The notes: generated by a model from the sequence alone, not told the origin. 64,000 nt of DNA from CAIKMD01 sp035552195 (GCA_035552195.1 DASZLU010000026.1:248001-312000); one strand, 5' to 3'. Positions 17,115 through 25,833 are shown, numbered from the stretch's first letter. Translations and numbers: made by a program.

Positions 17115-19115
17115 ATGTTTCGTACGCTCAATGACCGCAAGCTCTTGCACAAGATTTTGATTCCGGTCGCGATCAATCTGATCGCCAGTCTTGCCATCGT
17201 TATTTATGGCTCGACCTCGATCAACGGGCTTGCCGGCAGCGCTGCCGCTGTGACGAACAAGAATGCCGCGCGCGTCGAGTTCGCGCTGCAAGCACAAGGC
17301 GCGTTCAACAGCGCGGCCGTCGCCGAAAAGAACGTCATCCTCTCCGCTGCCGAAGCGCAGAAGCGCACCTACATCAAAGGTTATAACGATACGGTCGCAG
17401 GCGTCCTCGATACGCTCGATCAATTGGCGGCGATCACCGTGTCGTCCGACGAACTCGTCTTGATCGACGCCTTCCGCGCCGCGATCCATGCACGCCAGCA
17501 AAACAGCGCCCAGGTGTTCGATCTGGCGCTTGCCGGCGACACCGCGGCCGCATTCGATCTTTCCTCGACCAAAGGCGCGAAATCGCGTCAGGACGCGATC
17601 CAGGCGTCCAACAAACTCATCGCGCTCGACCATAGCCAAATGCTGGCCGCACGCGACGCCGCCGCGGCGCGAGCACAGCAGACGGTGCGTGTGCTGATCG
17701 GCGGCTCGTTCACGGCGTTTGCCGTCGTAATCGTGCTGCTGGCGTTCGTCGTCGTGCGCGGCATCTCGCGCCCGCTGACAGGCCTGACGGCAACGATGGC
17801 GAAACTTGCCGCGGGCGACGACACTGTCGCGATCCCCGGCTGCAACCGCGGCGACGAGATCGGAGCGATCGCCAAGGCGGTCGAGACCTTCCGCGGACAT
17901 GCAATAGCCAAACGCGAAGCGGAAGGCCAAACCGCGCAAGAGCAGGCCGCTGTCGCGGCGCGCCGCCAGAGCGAGATGGATCAACTCGTCGGCTTCTTCG
18001 GCCGCAGCCTCGGCGGCGTGTTCAAGTCGATCTCCGCGACCTCGGGCGACATGGCGACGATATCGCATACGCTGCAAACCTCATCCACCCAATCGAGCAG
18101 CCAAACATCGCAAGCGATGACAAAGATCGACGAGACCGTGTCGACGGTGCAGACCGTTGCGGCGGCCTCCCAGCAGCTTGCCGCGTCGATCAACGAGATC
18201 AGCCGGCGTACCGGCGAGGCATCGCAGATATCGACGGTCGCGCTGCAGGAATCGACCGAGATCGTCGCCAAGGTGCACGCGTTGCGCGATGCCGCCGACG
18301 AGATCGGCAAGGTTGTGGATCTGATCAGCGGTATCGCCAGCCAGACAAATCTGCTCGCACTCAACGCCACCATTGAAGCTGCACGTGCCGGCGATGCGGG
18401 TAAGGGCTTCGCCGTTGTCGCGTCCGAGGTCAAATCGCTCTCGACCCAAACCGAGAAGGCGACCGCCGAAATTCAGGGGCAGATCCATGCGATCCAGACG
18501 GCGACCGCCGCTTCGGTCGACGCGATTCAGGGCATTGTCGGCACGATCGAGAAGATCTCCGAGATCGCGACGGGCATTGCCGCCGCCGTCGGCGAGCAGA
18601 CCGCCGCGACGGAGGAGATTTCGCGCAACGTCACGCTGGTCTCGTCGATCGCGACCAATGTCGCGAGCAATATCGAGCAAGTGAACGGCGCGATCGAGAG
18701 CAGTGTCATGCGCGCGACCGAGGTCGGTACGACGGCGAAGACGCTGGCCGGCGATGCCGAGGCGCTGAACGCCGAGGTGAGGGATTTCCTTGGCGCAATG
18801 CAGCAACTCGGCAACGGCTCGCGTTTCCTCGAGTGGCGCGTGCTCGATCTGCCGGCGACCGTCGCGGTCGGCGACCGCCGCTTCGACGGCCGCGCCGCGA
18901 AAATGTCCGCCGGCCTCGTCGTCTTCACCGGCGATCTGCCGATCGAGCAGGGCGGCAAAGTATCGCTTGAGATCGCCGGATTGGGTCGCGCTGTCGACGC
19001 GCGGTTTGTCGAAGACAGCACCGAGGGCGCCTATCTGCAGTTGCCGCTGGATGCGGCGCATCTCGATCGCATGACGCGGTTCCTTGCGGATCGCGGCATG
19101 GCGCTCGCCGCGTAG
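17115..19115 (+). CDS. Methyl-accepting chemotaxis protein with C-terminal PilZ-like domain
   Basis: 666 residues. Transmembrane helices at about 15-37 and 192-214 flank a helical periplasmic sensor domain; a HAMP domain follows (about 215-268, RGISRPLTGLTATMAKLAAG), then the cytoplasmic signalling domain with the hairpin tip GIASQTNLLALNATIEAAR near 410-428. After it, residues about 570-666 (FLEWRVLDLPATVAVG onward) form a beta-rich segment resembling PilZ, which in other proteins binds cyclic di-GMP, though the RxxxR motif is not obvious. ATG 17115 follows GGAAGG; an ATG six codons upstream has a badly spaced site. Confidence 0.9.
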   Translation: MFRTLNDRKLLHKILIPVAINLIASLAIVIYGSTSINGLAGSAAAVTNKNAARVEFALQAQGAFNSAAVAEKNVILSAAEAQKRTYIKGYNDTVAGVLDTLDQLAAITVSSDELVLIDAFRAAIHARQQNSAQVFDLALAGDTAAAFDLSSTKGAKSRQDAIQASNKLIALDHSQMLAARDAAAARAQQTVRVLIGGSFTAFAVVIVLLAFVVVRGISRPLTGLTATMAKLAAGDDTVAIPGCNRGDEIGAIAKAVETFRGHAIAKREAEGQTAQEQAAVAARRQSEMDQLVGFFGRSLGGVFKSISATSGDMATISHTLQTSSTQSSSQTSQAMTKIDETVSTVQTVAAASQQLAASINEISRRTGEASQISTVALQESTEIVAKVHALRDAADEIGKVVDLISGIASQTNLLALNATIEAARAGDAGKGFAVVASEVKSLSTQTEKATAEIQGQIHAIQTATAASVDAIQGIVGTIEKISEIATGIAAAVGEQTAATEEISRNVTLVSSIATNVASNIEQVNGAIESSVMRATEVGTTAKTLAGDAEALNAEVRDFLGAMQQLGNGSRFLEWRVLDLPATVAVGDRRFDGRAAKMSAGLVVFTGDLPIEQGGKVSLEIAGLGRAVDARFVEDSTEGAYLQLPLDAAHLDRMTRFLADRGMALAA

Positions 19116-19174
19116 CGGAAAGCAGGGAATAAAGCGCGATTTGCGCTTGCCGCCGCGTCTGTTAGCCTCGCCGC

Positions 19175-19834
19175 ATGGTCGATTTGCTGCGCAATCTTAT
19201 CGTCACGTTCCGCGTCGTCGCCGGCGCCGTGCTTGGCTTCTGCGTTTTCCTGCTGATGCCGCCGGCGCTGCCGACGGCGATGCGCGGCGCCTTCGGCTGG
19301 GATGCGGGCGTATTGATCTTTTTCGCGCTGACCTTGTACGTCATCGGCGCAGGTGAGGCCTCGGTCTTGCGTAAACGCGCAAGCCAGAGCGACACGCATC
19401 TCTGGATTATCCTCGGCGTCGTGGTTATCGCAGCGGGCGCAAGCTTCGCCGCGCTCGCTTTCGTATTGCAGAAGCCCGAAGGCGCGACGACTACCACGCT
19501 GGCTGGCCGCATCACCGTCGCAGTGACGACGCTGGTGCTGTCTTGGACCTTGGTCCACGCCATGTTCGCGATCCGCTATGCGCATTATTTCTATGGCGAT
19601 CCGGAAGCCGACGGAACGCCGCGCGGCGGCCTCGGCTTTCCCGGCAAAGGTCATCCTGATTTCTGGGACTTCATGTACTACTCTTTTGTCGTCGGCATGA
19701 CCTGCCAGGTTTCGGACGTGCAGGTGCTGTCGAAGCCAATGCGCCGTCTGACTCTGGCGCATGGCGTGCTCGCTTTTTTCTTCAACGCCGGCGTGCTGGC
19801 CCTTGCGGTGAATATCCTCGCGACCGCGCTTTGA
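19175..19834 (+). CDS. DUF1345 membrane protein
   Basis: 219 residues with five or so hydrophobic segments (about 10-30, 40-65, 82-105, 120-140, 190-215) and the family signature DFMYYSFVVGMTCQVSDVQV near 165-184. DUF1345 proteins are inner-membrane proteins of unknown role. The last 53 bp overlap the end of the convergent acetyltransferase gene, so one of the two genes may in fact end or be read differently, but both translations are good. Confidence 0.85.
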   Translation: MVDLLRNLIVTFRVVAGAVLGFCVFLLMPPALPTAMRGAFGWDAGVLIFFALTLYVIGAGEASVLRKRASQSDTHLWIILGVVVIAAGASFAALAFVLQKPEGATTTTLAGRITVAVTTLVLSWTLVHAMFAIRYAHYFYGDPEADGTPRGGLGFPGKGHPDFWDFMYYSFVVGMTCQVSDVQVLSKPMRRLTLAHGVLAFFFNAGVLALAVNILATAL

Positions 19835-20543
19835 GCTTCGCGCGCTGCGCGCCCTCGCCATCGAAATTCGCCGGCGCGAGCCAGTGCCGATAGGCCTCGC
19901 GCAGCTTCGGCCAGTCGCGATCGATGATCGCGAACCAGGTGGTGTCGCGGCTCTGGCCTTTGATGACCATGTGCTGGCGGAAGTAGCCCTCGGGCTTAAA
20001 GCCGAAACGTAGGGCCGCGCGCTGCGAGCGGCGGTTGCGCGCATCGCATTTCCATTCGATGCGGCGATAGCCCCAGCGCTCGAAACATTGGCGCAGCATC
20101 AGGAAGATCGCCTCGGTCGCGCCGCGGCTTTGCTGCAAGGATGCGGCGAAGAAGATATTGCCCAGCTCGATCACGCCGTGCCCCGGATTGATGCGCATGA
20201 AGCTCACCATGCCGAGTGCGCCGCGCTTCTTGTCGACGATGGCGAAGAACAGCGGGTCCTCGGACGCGGCGCAGGCCGCGAGCCAGAGCGCGAAATCGCC
20301 TTGGCTGACGAACGGCCCGACGAACATGTAATCCCACAGCCGCTTGTCATGGCCCGGCCCATGCGTCGCTTTATAGAGCGCAGCCGCATGGGAGCGCGGT
20401 TTCAGCGGCTCAAGCGTCACGTAGCGGCCGCGGATCGGCAGCCGCATCGGCGCGCGCGCGGGCGTCCAGCGGAACATGCTTGTCGCGTTCGATCGTTTGG
20501 CGGGCACGGCACTCCTTTCGGAAAATTCTGCGGCGAGCCCCAT
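19782..20543 (-). CDS. GNAT acetyltransferase (RimJ/RimL type)
   Basis: 253 residues from the farthest start. The core, about residues 35-215, reads LPIRGRYVTLEPLKPRSHA, VSFMRINPGHGVIELGNI and ERWGYRRIEWKCDARNRRS, the pattern of the 'GNAT with Trp-rich C-terminus' subgroup that acetylates proteins or small molecules with acetyl-CoA. An alternative start at 20477 (MFRWTPARAP) would remove 22 non-conserved residues and may be the true one. The basic C-terminal extension, rich in Arg, lies in the overlap with the DUF1345 gene. Confidence 0.8.
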   Translation of the reverse strand: MGLAAEFSERSAVPAKRSNATSMFRWTPARAPMRLPIRGRYVTLEPLKPRSHAAALYKATHGPGHDKRLWDYMFVGPFVSQGDFALWLAACAASEDPLFFAIVDKKRGALGMVSFMRINPGHGVIELGNIFFAASLQQSRGATEAIFLMLRQCFERWGYRRIEWKCDARNRRSQRAALRFGFKPEGYFRQHMVIKGQSRDTTWFAIIDRDWPKLREAYRHWLAPANFDGEGAQRAKLKARSRGYSPQGPARRR

Positions 20544-20638
20544 ATATATCCATGGCGTGATCGCTCGGGCCAGCGCCGGAAATGGGCCGTGCTTCGCGCC
20601 GGCACCGGAGGCGCAGTGTGTTTGGCGAAGGAGCGGCG

Positions 20639-21841
20639 ATGCGAATGGATTTTTCCAGCCAGGACTATTTTCGCAACCCGGCTGCCTCGGTCGAGAAGCT
20701 TAGGGCGATGGGGCCGGTCGTCGAGGTCCGCGTGCCGATCGTCGGCACGGTATGGACGACGACGACACAGGAAATGGCCGAGCGCGTCTTGAAAGATAGC
20801 GAAACGTTCACGTTGCGGCGGGATGATGGCGATGTTGCCGGATTGCGCTGGTGGATGCCGGGGATCGTACGCGCGCTTGCCGAGAATATGCTCTCGATGG
20901 ACGAGCCGGCGCATCGCCGATTGCGCGACATCGTAGATGAGGCGTTTCGCCGTCGCGCTGTTCTCGACATGGAATCGCGCATCCGGGCCATTGCCGACAC
21001 GCTTGCCGGCGAATTGTTCGTCGTCGGTGATCCCGCCGACCTCATCGATCGCTATGCACGCGTCTTGCCGCTCTCGGTGATTTGCGAGCTTCTCGGTTTG
21101 CCGCTTGCCGACCGACCGAAATTCATGGCCTGGGCGAGCAGCCTCACCCGTTTCAACAGCGCGATCGGCATCCTCGGCGTGATCCCCAGTATTCTCGCGA
21201 TGCGACGGTATATCCGAAAGCAATTGGATGCCGCGCGCCGTCACGGCGGCGACGGGCTGATCGCCGAACTGGTGCGTGTCGAGAAAGAAGGCGGCCGGAT
21301 CAGCGGCAACGAGATGGCGTCGATGATCTTTCTTCTGCTCTTTGCAGGCCACGAAACGACCGCACACCTCATCAGCGGTTCGGTTTACGAGCTTCTGAGG
21401 AATCGCGACCTGCGTGATTGGCTGGAAGCCGATTGGAGCCGTGCCGAGATGGCCGTCGAGGAATTGCTGCGCTTCGTTACCCCGGTACAGTTCACCAAGC
21501 CACGCTTCGTGCGAAAGGATGTCGAGCTGGGCGGCGTGCGACTCAAAAAGGGCGAAAAAATCATGCCCATGCTGACGGCGGCCAATCTCGATCCGCAGGC
21601 GAACGGTCATCCCGAAAAACTCGATCTGGCGCGAAAGCCGAACCGGCATATCGCTTTCGGTGCGGGGATTCATTTCTGCCTCGGCCATCAGCTCGCCCGC
21701 ATCGAAGCGCGCTGCGCGCTGCGTGCCCTTCTTCAATGCTGGCCGAAGCTCGAATTGGCTGTGGAAGATGCCCAAATCGGGTGGCGCGCGCGGTTTGGCC
21801 TCCGCGCGATTGCGCGGCTGCCGGTCACGGCGGGGCGATAA
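20639..21841 (+). CDS. Cytochrome P450
   Basis: 400 residues, soluble bacterial type. I-helix AGHETT near 240, K-helix EELLR (ExxR), and haem loop FGAGIHFCLGHQLAR with the thiolate ligand Cys347. Start MRMDFSSQDYFRNP at 20639 lies five bases after AAGGAG; earlier in-frame starts lack one. No ferredoxin or reductase gene is nearby, so it must use redox partners encoded elsewhere. Substrate unknown. The stop is 40 bp before a TPP riboswitch, which belongs to the next transcript. Confidence 0.93.
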   Translation: MRMDFSSQDYFRNPAASVEKLRAMGPVVEVRVPIVGTVWTTTTQEMAERVLKDSETFTLRRDDGDVAGLRWWMPGIVRALAENMLSMDEPAHRRLRDIVDEAFRRRAVLDMESRIRAIADTLAGELFVVGDPADLIDRYARVLPLSVICELLGLPLADRPKFMAWASSLTRFNSAIGILGVIPSILAMRRYIRKQLDAARRHGGDGLIAELVRVEKEGGRISGNEMASMIFLLLFAGHETTAHLISGSVYELLRNRDLRDWLEADWSRAEMAVEELLRFVTPVQFTKPRFVRKDVELGGVRLKKGEKIMPMLTAANLDPQANGHPEKLDLARKPNRHIAFGAGIHFCLGHQLARIEARCALRALLQCWPKLELAVEDAQIGWRARFGLRAIARLPVTAGR

Positions 21842-21882
21842 TAAACCCCTTGCCACGCGGGGCGCGGGGCGCTTCAATTTGA

Positions 21883-21964
21883 TGACAAGGCTGGGGTGCC
21901 GGCGTTTTGCCGGCTGAGATCATACCCACGGAACCTGTCTGGGTCATGCCAGCGAAGGGAGCCC
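21883..21964 (+). ncRNA. TPP riboswitch (THI element) of thiOSGE
   Basis: The conserved cores are all present in order: GGGGTGC at 21893-21899, CTGAGA at 21914-21919, ACCC, GAACCTG at 21931-21937, then GGGTCATGCCAGCG and AAGGGA at 21955-21960. It ends directly at the ThiO start (ATG 21965), so the AAGGGAG Shine-Dalgarno is part of the aptamer's closing helix. Binding of thiamine pyrophosphate should hide the ribosome binding site, that is, translational control. Confidence 0.93.
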
Positions 21965-23134
21965 ATGGACGGCCAGATACCGCGCAGCAAGCCCAAAACC
22001 GCAATCATCGGCGGCGGCGTGATTGGCTTGTCGGTCGGGTGGCGGCTGGCCCAATCCGGCTGCATTGTCGAGATTTTCGAGCGCGGTGAAGCCGGGAGGG
22101 GCGCGAGCTGGGCCGCCGCCGGCATGCTCGCCGCCGGTGTCGAGACCGAGCCGGGCGAACTCGCCCTGCACGGGCTCTGCCGTGCCAGCCAGGACGCTTG
22201 GCCGCGTTTTGCCGCTGAACTCGAAGCGGCCTCGGGCCAAAGCGTCGAGTTGCGCCGGGAAGGCACCCTGATGGTCGCGCTCAATCGCGACGACACGGCG
22301 CAGCTTCGTTACACCTACGACTTCCAGCGCCAGCATGGCATCAGCCTGGATTGGTTGAATGGCGCGCAGGCGCGCCAAAAAGAGCCGCACCTCCATCCCA
22401 ATCTCGCCGCCGCGGTCTATTGCGCCGGCGATCATCAGGTCGAGAACCGCAAGCTGGTGCGCGCGCTCCGCGCAGCCTTCATCGCCGCGGGCGGGAAGCT
22501 GCATGAGCACACCAAGGTCGCGGCGATCGAAAGCAGCGGAAGCCGCGTAACCGGCGTCGCGCTCGAGAACGGCCGCGTCGATGCCGACGTGGTGCTCCTT
22601 GCCGCGGGCGCTTGGTCGGGCGAGATTGCCGGTCTGCCGCCGGCCGCGAAACCGCCGGTACGGCCGATCAAAGGTCAAATGCTGGCGCTGCGCATGGATC
22701 CGGCGGCGCCGTTGCTCAAGCATGTTGTCTGGACGCCGCGCGTTTATCTCGTGCCGCGCGAGGATGGCCGCCTGATCGTCGGCGCGACCACGGAAGAGCG
22801 CGGCTTCAATGGCGATCTCACCGCGGGCGGCATCTACTCGCTGCTCGAAGGCGCGTGGCGCGCGCTGCCCAATGTCGAGGAATTGCCGATCGACGAGATG
22901 TGGGTCGGCTTTCGGCCTGGTTCGCGCGATGATGCGCCATTGCTGGGCCCGGGCGAGGTCGACGGACTCGTCTACGCCACGGGCCACCACCGCAACGGCA
23001 TTCTGCTGACCCCGGTTACAGCGGACAGCCTTGCACGCTATATCCTCTCGGGAGAGGTTGCCGAGGTGATCCGGCCTTTCGCGATCTCGCGGTTTGCCGG
23101 AGCGCACAAAATTACGGCCAAGGAAAAAGCATGA
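21965..23134 (+). CDS. thiO: Glycine oxidase ThiO
   Basis: 389 residues. FAD-binding Rossmann motif IIGGGVIGLSVGWRLA at about 14-29, with the conserved GASWAAAGML segment of ThiO near 49 and the D-amino-acid-oxidase-type C-terminal half (GHHRNGILLTP). It oxidises glycine to dehydroglycine for the thiazole ring of thiamine, the aerobic alternative to ThiH. The riboswitch ends at its start codon. Overlaps thiS by ATGA. Confidence 0.93.
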   Translation: MDGQIPRSKPKTAIIGGGVIGLSVGWRLAQSGCIVEIFERGEAGRGASWAAAGMLAAGVETEPGELALHGLCRASQDAWPRFAAELEAASGQSVELRREGTLMVALNRDDTAQLRYTYDFQRQHGISLDWLNGAQARQKEPHLHPNLAAAVYCAGDHQVENRKLVRALRAAFIAAGGKLHEHTKVAAIESSGSRVTGVALENGRVDADVVLLAAGAWSGEIAGLPPAAKPPVRPIKGQMLALRMDPAAPLLKHVVWTPRVYLVPREDGRLIVGATTEERGFNGDLTAGGIYSLLEGAWRALPNVEELPIDEMWVGFRPGSRDDAPLLGPGEVDGLVYATGHHRNGILLTPVTADSLARYILSGEVAEVIRPFAISRFAGAHKITAKEKA

Positions 23135-23337
23135 ACGCGGTCATTCGCGTCAACGGCAAGGACGAGCAGGTGGACGTCGCGACGGTGGCGGAGCTGTTGG
23201 CGGCGCGCGGCATCACCAAGCCGAAAGGCGTCGCGGTGGCGCTCAACGGCGCCGTCGTTCCGGCGAGCGGCTGGGCCGCGGCCACGATTGCCGCCGGCGA
23301 CCGTATCGAGATCGTGAAGCCTTTCGGTGGCGGCTGA
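23131..23337 (+). CDS. thiS: Sulfur carrier protein ThiS
   Basis: 68 residues, ubiquitin-like fold, ending KPFGGG, whose C-terminal glycine is adenylated and thiocarboxylated to carry sulfur to ThiG. Overlaps the end of thiO (ATGA) and is followed by thiG after three bases, so the three are translated as a unit. No ThiF or ThiI is in the window; the activating enzyme must be elsewhere. Confidence 0.93.
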   Translation: MNAVIRVNGKDEQVDVATVAELLAARGITKPKGVAVALNGAVVPASGWAAATIAAGDRIEIVKPFGGG

Positions 23338-23340
23338 GCC

Positions 23341-24132
23341 ATGGCGCCCGATTCAACCCATACCGTGACCGACGCGCTCACCATCGCCGATCGCAGCTTC
23401 GGCTCGCGACTGCTCATGGGCAGCGGCGGCTATCCCAATCAACAGGTGCTGCTGGATTCGTTGCAAGCGGCGCAGCCGGCGCTGGTGACGGTGGCGCTGC
23501 GCCGTATCAGCCTCGAAGCCTATGCAGAGAGTCTCGTCGATCTGCTCGATGGCTATGCGCTGTTGCCGAATACGGCGGGCTGCGCGACCGTGAAAGACGC
23601 GGTGCTGACGGCGCAACTCGGCCGCGAAGCGCTCGAGACGAATTGGGTGAAGCTCGAATTGATCGGCGACCGCGAAACGCTTTATCCCGATGTCGAGCAG
23701 CTTCTCGTCGCGACGGATCAGCTGGTGAAGGACGGCTTCATCGTCCTGCCCTATTGCAACGACGATCCTGTCACCTGCCGCAAACTTGCCGATCTGGGCG
23801 CCGCCGCGGTGATGCCGCTCGGCTCGCCGATCGGTACGGGTCTCGGTATCGCCAATCCCTACGCGATCGAGCGCATCGCCGCGACCAGCCCGGTGCCGGT
23901 GATCCTCGACGCGGGCATCGGCACGGCGTCGGATGCGACGCTGGCGATGGAATTGGGCTGCGACGGCGTGTTGCTCAACACCGCCGTCGCCAAGGCACGC
24001 GATCCGTTGCGCATGTCGCTGTCGATGCGCTACGCGGTCGAAGCGGGACGCGGTGCGCGTCTTGCCGGCCGTATCCCGAAGCGGACGCAAGCCGAACCCT
24101 CGAGCCCGCAACTGGGTCTCGTCGGCGGGTGA
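23341..24132 (+). CDS. thiG: Thiazole synthase ThiG
   Basis: 263 residues, TIM barrel. Conserved segments FGSRLLMGSGGY, LLPNTAGC, and NWVKLELIGD, where Lys104 is the expected Schiff-base residue for 1-deoxy-D-xylulose 5-phosphate, then VPVILDAGIGTASDA and GVLLNTAVA. Makes thiazole phosphate with ThiS-thiocarboxylate and the ThiO product. Stop overlaps the ThiE start by two bases. Confidence 0.95.
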   Translation: MAPDSTHTVTDALTIADRSFGSRLLMGSGGYPNQQVLLDSLQAAQPALVTVALRRISLEAYAESLVDLLDGYALLPNTAGCATVKDAVLTAQLGREALETNWVKLELIGDRETLYPDVEQLLVATDQLVKDGFIVLPYCNDDPVTCRKLADLGAAAVMPLGSPIGTGLGIANPYAIERIAATSPVPVILDAGIGTASDATLAMELGCDGVLLNTAVAKARDPLRMSLSMRYAVEAGRGARLAGRIPKRTQAEPSSPQLGLVGG

Positions 24133-24746
24133 GCCCGGCACTGCGGCTCCCGAGCCCGCCGGTTCTCGTCATCACCGATCGCCATCAGGCCAAGCGACCC
24201 CTCGAAACGGTTGCGGCGGAATTATTTGCCGGGGGCTGCCGGTGGTTGAGCCTGCGCGAAAAAGACCTGCCTTCCGCCGAAAGGCGGGTGCTGCTGCGAC
24301 GCCTCGTCGCGCTGGCCGAGGGAAGCGCCGCGACCGTCACCGTCCATGACGATCTCGACGCTGCGGCGGCGCTGGGTATCGGCATCCATCTGCCAGCCCA
24401 GGGCTCGGTCGCCGAAGCTCGTCGGCGCCTTGGTCCTGGTGCGTTGGTCGGGATTTCTGCTCACTCGATCGCGCATGTCGCGGAAGCGGTCGGGACAGGG
24501 GCTGATTACGCGACGCTCAGCCCGATCTTCGTCACCCAAAGCAAGCCTGGCTACGGACCGGCGCTCGGACTCGATATCCTGCGTCGCGCGCCCCAACCGC
24601 CGCTTCTGGCACTGGGTGGGGTCGATGCAGGCAACGCCGGTTCCTGTATCGCGGCCGGCGCCGCCGGGGTTGCAGTCATGGGCGAGGCAATGCGGGCCGC
24701 GGACCCACGCGGCTTTATGGCCGACTTGCTGTCCCGGCTGAGATGA
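24129..24746 (+). CDS. thiE: Thiamine-phosphate synthase ThiE
   Basis: 205 residues. The GTG at 24129 overlaps the ThiG stop (GTGA). Characteristic segments: VLVITDRHQ, GCRWLSLREKDLPSAERR, VHDDLDAA, GISAHS, YATLSPIFVTQSKPGYGPALG and ALGGVDAGN. It couples HMP pyrophosphate and thiazole phosphate. A long in-frame extension upstream runs through thiS and thiG and is not part of the protein. Last gene of the riboswitch-controlled unit, followed by a strong terminator-like hairpin. Confidence 0.9.
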   Translation: MSPALRLPSPPVLVITDRHQAKRPLETVAAELFAGGCRWLSLREKDLPSAERRVLLRRLVALAEGSAATVTVHDDLDAAAALGIGIHLPAQGSVAEARRRLGPGALVGISAHSIAHVAEAVGTGADYATLSPIFVTQSKPGYGPALGLDILRRAPQPPLLALGGVDAGNAGSCIAAGAAGVAVMGEAMRAADPRGFMADLLSRLR

Positions 24747-24870
24747 AAATGGCCGTTGAGAGGGCGAGGAGGCAACCGCCGGCGACAGTGCGGCGTCCCA
24801 GCTAACGGTTCGCGGAAAGAACTCCCCGCGAGTCGCGTGGCTTGGTTTGCAGACTCGAGTCCAAAAGCGA

Positions 24871-24906
24871 AAGCCGCCGCCTGCTCCGTATCGCAGGCGG
24901 CGGTTT
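24871..24906. terminator. Bidirectional terminator between thiE and flp
   Basis: GCCGCCGCCTGC (24873-24884) and GCAGGCGGCGGT (24893-24904) form a 12-bp hairpin with an 8-nt loop, flanked by A-rich sequence on one side and TTT on the other. It can end transcripts of thiE on the plus strand and of the pilin gene on the minus strand. The T-tracts are short. Confidence 0.7.
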
Positions 24907-24937
24907 CCCTTTGCCTCCAGACGAGGCAGCTAGCTTA

Positions 24938-25096
24938 TTAGAGCTTGCCGCCGATCGTCGTGAACGTCGCACCCAAGTTGGTGCCGACGGTGGTCGCCGC
25001 AGTGATGATAGCAACGGCGATGAGCGCAGCGATCAGGCCGTATTCGATGGCCGTCGCGCCGGACTCGTCGGCGAAAAGCTTCTTAAAAATAGACAT
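24938..25096 (-). CDS. Flp/Fap-type pilin
   Basis: 52 residues: MSIFKKLFADESGATAIEY then a hydrophobic helix (GLIAALIAVAIITAATTVG) and a short polar tail. The G(A)TAIEYGLIAA processing region is diagnostic of Flp pilins, which are cleaved by the TadV/CpaA prepilin peptidase before the conserved Ala-Thr-Ala/Glu-Tyr and assembled by the Tad machinery. GGAGA lies about 11 bases upstream of the ATG. No tad/cpa genes are in the window, so this is an isolated pilin gene. Confidence 0.9.
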   Translation of the reverse strand: MSIFKKLFADESGATAIEYGLIAALIAVAIITAATTVGTNLGATFTTIGGKL

Positions 25097-25554
25097 GGTC
25101 GTTATGTCTCCTGGACCAGGTTGGTGACACCGTGATCCTCGCTGCCGCGTATTAATTCCGAATTAAAACGGCAATACAAACCCTTCACGTACGTAGTACA
25201 TATTCTTGCGGATAAAGGGTATTTACTGTAAAAAATAAGCACGGGGACTAGAGGCATTTATCTAAAAATTGCGCCAAACGCCGGTTGTTGGTGCGTGTGA
25301 ATCGCAACATCGGGACGGACGCCGACAGCGGTTGACAGCGACCCAAGGTGTCGAGAGCGGCGTCGTTTGACCACTGCGAATGTGTGACTTGTGCGCAACA
25401 TGCTTGCAGGATCGCAACACAGCACCGGGAAATCTGTCGCCAATACGGCGAAACATGTTAATATCTGGAAGTATTGCGTTCGGTCGAACGATCGGGACAG
25501 GTGCGGTTTTCCCCTCCTGCCCGCACCTCAAGAAGAACCTCAGGAGTACCAAGA
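25097..25554. other. Gene-free interval between flp and the lysine-rich protein
   Basis: 458 bp carrying the 5' region of both divergent genes. It is more AT-rich than its surroundings between 25150 and 25270. Apart from the inverted repeat at 25152-25166, which could be an operator of the pilin gene, I see nothing in it; the short frames on both strands lack coding character. Confidence 0.6.
25152..25166. repeat. Inverted repeat upstream of flp
   Basis: TTAATTC C GAATTAA is a perfect palindrome with 7-bp arms, 56 bp upstream of the pilin start in an AT-rich stretch. It has the size of a regulator binding site. No matching regulator is encoded nearby. Confidence 0.45.
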
Positions 25555-25776
25555 ATGAAGGCGTTAATTTCCGCGTTTGCTCTGCTCGCGTTCGTCGGCG
25601 CGTCGACCGTGCCCTTCGCGGCGCAGGCGCAAAGCTCGAGCACCACCACCGCTCCGAGCACCACTGCCAAGAAGGCGCCAGCGAAGAAGAGCTCGGCGAA
25701 GAAGAGCACGAAGAAGAAGACCTCTTCGAAGAAGTCCTCGAAGCCCTCCACCAGCACGGCTCCGAAGACCATGTAA
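25555..25776 (+). CDS. Small secreted lysine/serine/threonine-rich protein
   Basis: 73 residues. Signal peptide MKALISAFALLAFVGASTV, cleaved after AQAQ or so; the mature 47 residues are nearly all Ser, Thr, Ala and Lys in KKSS/KKST units, strongly basic and probably disordered, like the tail of histone H1. Such periplasmic peptides are widespread in Rhizobiales but of unknown use; binding of anionic polymers is possible. ATG 25555 follows CAGGAG with a good spacer. A strong terminator stands 20 bp downstream, so it is a single-gene transcript. Confidence 0.8.
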   Translation: MKALISAFALLAFVGASTVPFAAQAQSSSTTTAPSTTAKKAPAKKSSAKKSTKKKTSSKKSSKPSTSTAPKTM

Positions 25777-25797
25777 TTTCGCCGGCTATCGGCGAGG

Positions 25798-25833
25798 AAA
25801 AGCCCCCGGAGCGAGCGCTTCGGGGGCTTTTTT
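25798..25833 (+). terminator. Rho-independent terminator
   Basis: AAAAGCCCCCG at 25798-25808 pairs with CGGGGGCTTTTTT at 25821-25833 around a GC-rich loop, followed by a run of T. It ends the lysine-rich protein transcript. Confidence 0.9.

Noticed and set aside
23094..24746. 550-residue frame through thiS and thiG ending in ThiE
   Set aside because: Only the last 205 codons match ThiE; the rest is the shifted frame of thiS/thiG. The GTG at 24129 gives the normal protein.
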